Origin: a virus
Direction: 5' to 3' (one strand)
Length of the DNA: 20,699 nucleotides
IMG/VR virus record: IMGVR_UViG_3300006637_000053
Location: 1-20,699 of that record
Shown: in pieces, positions 15,825 to 20,699 of the stretch
Position numbering within the stretch: position 1 is the stretch's first letter
How the letters are laid out: each line of letters opens with the position of its first letter
Notes under the pieces: generated by a model
The model's database searches: none
What the model was told of the DNA's origin: nothing
Seen by the model: only the letters and a program-made list of their open reading frames with translations
Translations under genes and position numbers: made by a program

Positions 15825-16259
15825 TCAGTCCCTTCGTTTGACTATGAGTTTCTTATTCTTAGTACGTGAACCTGCCTCTGTCAACCACTCTTCTGGTATA
15901 ACTCTGTGTGACCACTTAAAGTTGTTCTTGTCACACCAATCACAATAGCGTGTCTTAGCTCCCTTATACAGCTTAGCTTTAGCATTGCTGAACACAAAGC
16001 GTATATCTAGGTTAGGGTGCTGCCTCTGTATCTCTAAGTGCTTATGTCTATCTTCGCTGTCAAAGATGCCCTTAGTCTCAACAAGGATGCCATTGTCTAA
16101 CTCAAAGTCTGGCGTGTAAGTACGATAGCGTAGGTCTTCCCATTCAATCCTTAGCTCTTCGTAGCATACTTTCTTCTGCCGTTCTTTAAGGAAAGCAGCG
16201 GCCTCTTTTTCAAGGCCACTGCGATACCGTCTTGCGTTATGCTTCCGTGCTGTCGTCAT
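15825..16259 (-). CDS. T7 endonuclease I-like Holliday junction resolvase
   Basis: The 144-residue protein matches phage T7 gp3 in length and motifs. YRSGLEKE gives Glu17. TYTPDFEL gives Asp51. ILVETKG gives Glu61-x-Lys63. These line up with T7 Glu20, Asp55, Glu65 and Lys67 of the PD-(D/E)XK active site. A later CDWC pair and basic C-terminus follow (KNKKLIVKRRD). The enzyme cuts branched DNA and, in T7, host DNA, so it should resolve replication or recombination intermediates before packaging. The only reasonable start, 16259, overlaps the preceding nuclease gene by 23 bases and has no strong ribosome binding site, which points to translational coupling. Confidence 0.88.
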   Translation of the reverse strand: MTTARKHNARRYRSGLEKEAAAFLKERQKKVCYEELRIEWEDLRYRTYTPDFELDNGILVETKGIFDSEDRHKHLEIQRQHPNLDIRFVFSNAKAKLYKGAKTRYCDWCDKNNFKWSHRVIPEEWLTEAGSRTKNKKLIVKRRD

Positions 16260-17103
16260 TGATTAGCACGTAGTCTACTTCTGGAAGAACTTTAGCTGTT
16301 GATACTCTAGAGGGAAGTGTTTGTAGTTGTGGGAAGCACTTCCTCTTGTAGTCACAGAACTTACACCCATCAGCTAAGATTAGATTACCTGAGGGTTTCT
16401 TTCTGTATGTCTCAGGGACAGGTGTAAAGCAACGCTTGAAGGGTTCATCGTTGTCAATGTAGTTTACTACAGATTGGATTTCCTGCAGTACAGCATCCTT
16501 ATCTACATCAGATGCATCTACATACTTGAACATCCCGTTAGCTTTATTGACTACCCACCAGCCACCTACATCTTTGTTAGCTGCAGTAGCGTAGCCTACA
16601 AGCTGAGACACATAACCAAAGCTGTCGCTTTTCTGTAGAGTTTCAAGGGAGTCAAACTTATTCTGGTAAGACCAAGGCGATGCGCTCTTAACGTCATCAA
16701 TCTTACCGTCCAACTCCATGTCGTACTCACCATTAATCTCACGACCGTTGGCTAGTTTGAGGGTGACACTATCGTTGTCCTTGAAGTCTACACCTGCTGA
16801 GCGAAGCAGCCCTTTGAACACAGCCTCAATGATATCACCAAGGATCATGTTCATTAGGAAGTGCGGTGGCAGGGGTGTCTTATCTGCAGGATCATTCTTC
16901 TCAAACCATAGCTGACACTTAGGCTTACCAATGTTAGACATACGCAAGCGGAACTCGTCACGTGGACCTGAGTTAAACTGCTTGTTAAGCGCAGCCTTAA
17001 CATCGGAGGCGACCTTATCAGCCACCTCCTCAGTCATTGTAGCATCGCCAGCCATAGCCTTCTGCAAGAATGCATAGACCATTAGCTCTGCTGGATGGTT
17101 CAT
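16237..17103 (-). CDS. Cas4/RecB-like PD-(D/E)XK nuclease with Cys cluster
   Basis: This 288-residue protein has GEYDMELDG at 125-133 and DDVKSA at 136-141 (Asp128 ... Asp137-x-Lys139), then QLVGYATA (Gln167, Tyr171), the order typical of the PD-(D/E)XK exonuclease family of Cas4 and RecB/AddB. Four cysteines, Cys63 near the N-terminus and Cys247, Cys250 and Cys256 at the C-terminus (CKFCDYKRKCF), match the arrangement that holds a 4Fe-4S cluster in this group. The expected activity is single-strand exonuclease, acting in recombination or host DNA degradation. Its ATG overlaps the stop of the upstream gene by four bases (ATGA). It stands between the candidate ssDNA-binding protein and endonuclease I, as exonucleases do in T7-like replication modules. 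Confidence 0.82.
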   Translation of the reverse strand: MNHPAELMVYAFLQKAMAGDATMTEEVADKVASDVKAALNKQFNSGPRDEFRLRMSNIGKPKCQLWFEKNDPADKTPLPPHFLMNMILGDIIEAVFKGLLRSAGVDFKDNDSVTLKLANGREINGEYDMELDGKIDDVKSASPWSYQNKFDSLETLQKSDSFGYVSQLVGYATAANKDVGGWWVVNKANGMFKYVDASDVDKDAVLQEIQSVVNYIDNDEPFKRCFTPVPETYRKKPSGNLILADGCKFCDYKRKCFPQLQTLPSRVSTAKVLPEVDYVLINDDSTEA

Positions 17104-17981
17104 TCGTCTACGTCCACGAAGTCGTTGTCAATGATGCCTTTGACCATAGCTTCATCTTCTTTGGTCAAGCCACTGCCACAACGCTCAGCATGGAGGTCGA
17201 GGATTTTACCGTTGGTATACTCAATTACTTCGATGAAGTTACGCAGAGCATCGTTGTCTTCTGGGGTAATATCACAGACGTTACCAAGAGAGGCATCAAC
17301 GAAGCCAAACTTAGCACCCGTAGGGATAGAGCCTTCCTTAGAGCTAAGCACAAGCTCACACATAATAGGAAGCATGTTCTTGCCTGTGATCTTCTTTACT
17401 GCAGCGTCAATGTTCTTGATGCTGTTCTGGTTCTTCACATCAAAGACAAAGGGGATGCTTGTATACTCTGCAGTAAGATCATTTCCTTTAGCATCCTTAG
17501 GATTATCAATGCTCAGGGTGCCATAGAAAACCTTAGTGCGCTTGACTGAACGGATGACCTGCTTAGTCTTATCTGGCAGTGCGTTGAAGTCTTCGATGTA
17601 ACCAGAAGGCCGACCAAGGTTGAACCCACCAATGTTATCCTTAAGATCACCGTTCAAGTTGTTAGCAAGAACAGACTTTTCCATTTCATTAGTGTCTGCG
17701 TTCCAGCGTGTCCACTGTTGACGCATTGCGAAGATGCGGATACGAAGCTCAGTTGCATAAACAACTTCCTCGCCACGGGTGACAGTGTACGTACCAATAG
17801 GCAGAACCTCTGTCTTGATCTTCTTGCCGTTGAAGTCTACCTCACCCATGACAGGCTGATGGATCATGCCTACACGGGAAAGATTAGGGCTAGACTGAGA
17901 GGTAGAACCTCCTGTGCTGATACCCATAAGGTCTGCCATAGACAGGCCACGTTCATTTGCAATAGTAAGTTCTGTGCTCAT
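17100..17981 (-). CDS. Candidate ssDNA-binding protein, 293 aa
   Basis: This is a soluble 293-residue protein of mainly beta character. Residues 1-40 are Ser/Gly-rich and probably flexible. The central part (45-235) contains many short strands and aromatic or basic residues, for example IRIFAMRQQWTRW (81-93) and RSVKRTKVFYGTLSI (144-158). The C-terminus is acidic and ends IIDNDFVDVDE, which resembles the acidic tails by which ssDNA-binding proteins such as T7 gp2.5 recruit partners. It is encoded between DNA polymerase and exonuclease, where phages often carry this protein, and has its own promoter candidate and a strong AAGGAG site. No OB-fold motif can be proved by eye; the function is inferred from tail and place. 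Confidence 0.45.
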   Translation of the reverse strand: MSTELTIANERGLSMADLMGISTGGSTSQSSPNLSRVGMIHQPVMGEVDFNGKKIKTEVLPIGTYTVTRGEEVVYATELRIRIFAMRQQWTRWNADTNEMEKSVLANNLNGDLKDNIGGFNLGRPSGYIEDFNALPDKTKQVIRSVKRTKVFYGTLSIDNPKDAKGNDLTAEYTSIPFVFDVKNQNSIKNIDAAVKKITGKNMLPIMCELVLSSKEGSIPTGAKFGFVDASLGNVCDITPEDNDALRNFIEVIEYTNGKILDLHAERCGSGLTKEDEAMVKGIIDNDFVDVDE

Positions 17982-18013
17982 AGTATCTCCTTAGAGCTTA
18001 TCAAAGAGTCCTA

Positions 18014-18042
18014 GTTATACCGTCATATGTCCTTTGTGTCAA
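18014..18042 (-). promoter_or_regulatory. Sigma70-like promoter at the 3' end of the DNA polymerase gene
   Basis: On the - strand, a perfect TTGACA (18042-18037) and TATAAC (18019-18014, one mismatch to TATAAT) are spaced by 17 bases. The -35 box lies in the last codons of the polymerase gene and the -10 box just beyond its stop. Transcription would start near 18006, about 25 bases ahead of the ATG at 17981 and upstream of its AAGGAG. It would drive the ssDNA-binding candidate and the genes after it with host RNA polymerase. Confidence 0.6.
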
Positions 18043-20071
18043 GCCAATTCGGACCTATTTTTGCTTCCAAAAGTAGCTCAACGTTTAGCTTTATGCCGTA
18101 AGTATCCTCAACCAAAGTATTAATGTTCTGGTTGAGACTATCAATAATATGTAGCACCCTTTCTTTCTCGTCTGGGTGTACGTCTATGACCATACTGTCG
18201 TGCACTGTGTTAACCAAGACAGACTGTAACGGCTTTAGCATACGATGCAACTCATTTAATACAACAGGGACTACATCCCCTGTAGCGAAGCCTTGCACCG
18301 GGTAGTTCTTAATCATAGTGAAGTGGGTAGGGGAACCATTAGCCCTACGTGCTACGTCAGGGAAAGCATACTGCCTGCCTGACACATTAGTGATCTTCAA
18401 GAAGCGTAGAGCCTCAGAGGCTAGTTTCTGGTGCCACTTGCCTATACCTGCATACTTCTCAGTGAAGTGCGTGTAGTACGCCTGCTCTGCCTTGCTACGG
18501 CCATACCCTGTGGCACCAAACAGAGGAGCAAAGGTATGTTCTTTTGCAGCCTGTCGTGACGTAGGCTGGCCTGCATCCGTGATAACCTTAGCTGTATAAC
18601 TATGCACATCAAAGCCTGTCTCAATCTCACGCATGGCAGTGTCGTCTTGTGCAAGGAAGGCAGCAGTGCGAAACTCTAGCTGTGCAAAGTCAGCCTCGAC
18701 AATGTAGCCACCATCCCAACGAGAGGTGAACACACGTTTAACTGGGAACGTACCGCCACGTGGCATGTTCTGCATATTAGGATTACGCCCAGAGAAGCGG
18801 CCAGTAGCTGTTATGTGCTGCGTCAAGCCTACATGAAGGTAGTCATCGTGCTTAGTATAGCCATCAATGCCATCCACAAAGCTAGACAGATAGCTAGATA
18901 CAGCGGACAGCCTCTTCAAGTCAGACAAGAATGTAACTGCATCCTGCATGTTGTTATTCTTAGCTGTAGAGATAAGCGTGTCAAGGTTATCTTTACCCGT
19001 GCTGAACCCATTAGCACTGACCCATGCCTTACTTGGTGCTGTAAACTTAAGTCCAGCCACCTGCTTAGTCTCTTCTAGTTGATAGCCACGGGCATCGCAA
19101 TCCTTACATTTGTTAGGCTTGCTATACTTTGTGCCATCCTTCTTTACTTTGTAGGTTTTACCTTGTCCCTCACAGGTATGGCAAGTGAATGCCTTAGTGC
19201 GATACAGGGTCTTACTGTTTGCATTGACTGCAGCTTTAAACTCTTGTGGTGTATTAGTAAAGTTGAACAGGTCTACCCATTCTTTCTTATTGTTTACACT
19301 ACGAGAGAACACAACCTGAGACATCTGCTCTGGAGAGTTGAGGTTAATAGGCGTGTCGCCCATAAGCTCACGCACCTTGTATTGCAAGCGTGTCTCAATG
19401 TCAGCACGTTCCTTCTCAAACAAGTCACGCACTTTGTTTAGTTCCTGCCTGTCTACTTTGAACCCTGACATGTACATTCTGGTAAGGGTTTTGCAGGTTC
19501 TGAAAGTAACTCCCCTAACGGTTGAAAGGGAGTCGGATTCGGGCTTGGCATAATCCCGTTCGATTGAGTGGAACAACTCACTAGTAGTGAGAAGGTCACA
19601 CCGGAGATAATGGCTAAGCTCACGAAGAGGAATCTCGTTAGTATTATATCCTTGCTTAAAGTAAGTCTTAAGCGTGTCATCTTTCTGTACCTCTAGGTTG
19701 CGCCGCTCAGCACAAGCGGCAAGAGACAGTGGCTGCTTCTGTCCACGTAGCAACAGATACTCTGCAAGCATAGTGTCATATACGTCACCGTCATACTTGA
19801 AGCCACTCTCCCACAGCCACATCAAGTCGTGCTGTAGGTTGTGACCAATAAGCAGGGTAGTCATGTCTAGTACTTGCTGTACAAATGCACGACCTAGCCC
19901 TGACTTATCTTTGTATTCTACGTGATCCAGTGTTACAATGTGCAACTCTTCGTGATTGTCTACGTTAAGCAGGCCCACTTGAGTCAAGCTATTCAAAGGT
20001 TCAAACGGATCAATGTGATCCCTTCCGTCCCGCTTAGTGATACTATTCTCTACGTCTAGTACAAGTCGCAT
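18023..20071 (-). CDS. Family A DNA polymerase with 3'-5' exonuclease and DnaJ-type zinc finger
   Basis: This 682-residue replicative polymerase has an N-terminal proofreading domain: Exo I LVLDVE (Asp6, Glu8), Exo II GHNLQHD (Asp82) and Exo III YLRCD (Tyr155, Asp159). The polymerase domain has motif A VEADFAQLEFR (Asp461, Glu466), motif B RQAAKEHTFAPLFG (Arg506, Lys510, Phe514, Phe518) and motif C VHDS (His624, Asp625). Between them, about 295-330, is a zinc-finger-like insert with CHTCEGQG (Cys297, Cys300) and CKDCDARG (Cys322, Cys325), a DnaJ-type pattern described in the polymerase of marine phage HMO-2011. Phe514 is at the site equivalent to E. coli Pol I Phe762, and Phe518 replaces the usual Tyr766. 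The gene starts 11 bases after the helicase stop. Confidence 0.95.
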   Translation of the reverse strand: MRLVLDVENSITKRDGRDHIDPFEPLNSLTQVGLLNVDNHEELHIVTLDHVEYKDKSGLGRAFVQQVLDMTTLLIGHNLQHDLMWLWESGFKYDGDVYDTMLAEYLLLRGQKQPLSLAACAERRNLEVQKDDTLKTYFKQGYNTNEIPLRELSHYLRCDLLTTSELFHSIERDYAKPESDSLSTVRGVTFRTCKTLTRMYMSGFKVDRQELNKVRDLFEKERADIETRLQYKVRELMGDTPINLNSPEQMSQVVFSRSVNNKKEWVDLFNFTNTPQEFKAAVNANSKTLYRTKAFTCHTCEGQGKTYKVKKDGTKYSKPNKCKDCDARGYQLEETKQVAGLKFTAPSKAWVSANGFSTGKDNLDTLISTAKNNNMQDAVTFLSDLKRLSAVSSYLSSFVDGIDGYTKHDDYLHVGLTQHITATGRFSGRNPNMQNMPRGGTFPVKRVFTSRWDGGYIVEADFAQLEFRTAAFLAQDDTAMREIETGFDVHSYTAKVITDAGQPTSRQAAKEHTFAPLFGATGYGRSKAEQAYYTHFTEKYAGIGKWHQKLASEALRFLKITNVSGRQYAFPDVARRANGSPTHFTMIKNYPVQGFATGDVVPVVLNELHRMLKPLQSVLVNTVHDSMVIDVHPDEKERVLHIIDSLNQNINTLVEDTYGIKLNVELLLEAKIGPNWLDTKDI

Positions 20072-20082
20072 CTGTCTCTCCT

Positions 20083-20699
20083 CTAGGACGTATAGATAGA
20101 ACGCCCTCCGTCTAGCTCTGTATGGATAACACCGTGGTATCCACCCTTAAGCTTATTCTTGGCAATGTTCAAGTGCCTTTGAGTGTCTTGCTCTTCTGCA
20201 CCCTCAACTACAGGGTTCTTAGAGATAAGGATCATTAGGTCAGCCTCTGCTGCCTTACCTGTCTTAGAGCCTTCCATCATGGACTGGTCAACAAAGACCT
20301 TACCCTCTGCTACTGCAGACAACTGTGACATCCATACAACACAACACTTGTACTGCTTTGCAATGTTACGTGCGTGGATAGCTGCATCCTTCAAGTAAAT
20401 ATCAGACTTGTCACTGCTCTTGGTGGCAAACTTGTCACCCATATCTAGGATAACAATGTCAGGCTTCTCGTGTTTAACAACAGCCTCAACCCAACGCATA
20501 TCTTTGTTGGTACTATCCTTGATGCGAATGTTCTGACGGACAGGCTCATACCGTGAGCGAGCTAGAGAAATGTTAGCACGAACCTCGTCCATAGTCATGT
20601 TAGTTGCAGCACATAGATACCGTGCACCTACACGTTCATAGCTCTCTTCGTTACACAAGATGATACACTTGGCACCCTGCTTAGCCCAACCATCAGGGC
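20083..20699 (-). CDS. DnaB-like replicative helicase, C-terminal part (5' end outside window)
   Basis: The frame is open to the window edge and gives about 204 residues of a RecA-fold ATPase. The visible part has GAKCIILCNEE near its start, a Walker B-like strand PDIVILDMGDKF, a strand CCVVWMSQLS ending in Gln with Ser (motif H3 style), and a Lys/Gly-rich region with KNKLKGGYHG followed by a beta strand (motif H4 style). These match the C-terminal half of DnaB/T7 gp4-type hexameric helicases. The Walker A motif and any primase domain lie beyond the edge. A TTG inside the frame near 20658 is not a start, because the frame continues upstream without interruption. The stop is 11 bases before the polymerase start, so the two are in one operon. 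Confidence 0.82.
   Translation of the reverse strand, partial: PDGWAKQGAKCIILCNEESYERVGARYLCAATNMTMDEVRANISLARSRYEPVRQNIRIKDSTNKDMRWVEAVVKHEKPDIVILDMGDKFATKSSDKSDIYLKDAAIHARNIAKQYKCCVVWMSQLSAVAEGKVFVDQSMMEGSKTGKAAEADLMILISKNPVVEGAEEQDTQRHLNIAKNKLKGGYHGVIHTELDGGRSIYTS

Noticed and set aside
20083-20658. A complete 191-aa protein starting at a TTG at 20658
   Set aside because: The same frame is open to the window edge and the upstream codons (PDGWAKQGAKCIIL) continue the helicase fold, so this is an internal codon.

Overview
The window looks like part of the genome of a lytic, podovirus-like marine bacteriophage whose host is probably an alphaproteobacterium. The evidence is a phage family-A DNA polymerase, a T7-type endonuclease I, a Cas4/RecB-like nuclease, a DUF3310 (T7 gp1.7-like) protein, PhoH, a MazG-like protein and a monomeric cobalamin-dependent ribonucleotide reductase, facing a late module of tail-fibre and internal virion-type proteins. 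No integrase, repressor, phage RNA polymerase, IS element or CRISPR array is visible. The gene set resembles two groups of marine alphaproteobacterial podoviruses: HMO-2011-type phages, known for a DnaJ-type zinc finger inside the DNA polymerase, and the cobavirus/SIO1 group, known for cobalamin-dependent RNR. The window alone does not decide between them.

Late module, positions 1-10739, all on the + strand: the 3' end of a tail-fibre-like gene; a GC-rich receptor-binding-type protein; a DUF6127-like small membrane protein; a 683-aa coiled-coil protein with 22/11-residue repeats; a GH19 muralytic enzyme with a long N-terminal extension; a three-helix membrane protein (holin candidate); an acidic 193-aa protein; a 519-aa protein; and an 1163-aa alanine-rich protein that probably belongs to the DNA-ejection machinery. 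Genes are separated by 0-20 bases. One good sigma70-like promoter lies inside the 519-aa gene, just ahead of the giant gene.

A GC-rich hairpin at 10750-10767, flanked by A-rich and T-rich sequence, sits exactly where the two modules converge and should terminate transcription from both sides.

Replication and nucleotide module, 10768-20699, all on the - strand, so it reads from the right end leftwards: replicative helicase (cut by the window edge), DNA polymerase, a possible ssDNA-binding protein, Cas4-like nuclease, endonuclease I, a hypothetical protein, a DUF3310 protein, a 56-aa protein, MazG-like pyrophosphohydrolase, class II RNR, a 51-aa membrane peptide, tRNA-Arg(TCT), tRNA-Thr(TGT), a nuclease-like protein, tRNA-Leu(TAA), a 51-aa basic protein, PhoH, and a 67-aa protein that resembles Acb2/Tad1-type nucleotide sponges. 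A near-consensus sigma70 promoter overlaps the end of the polymerase gene and should drive the operon from the ssDNA-binding candidate onward. Together these genes unwind and copy phage DNA, process recombination or host DNA, turn ribonucleotides into deoxyribonucleotides with host-derived B12, and supply tRNAs for A/T-ending codons. The tail end of the operon may carry an anti-defence protein.
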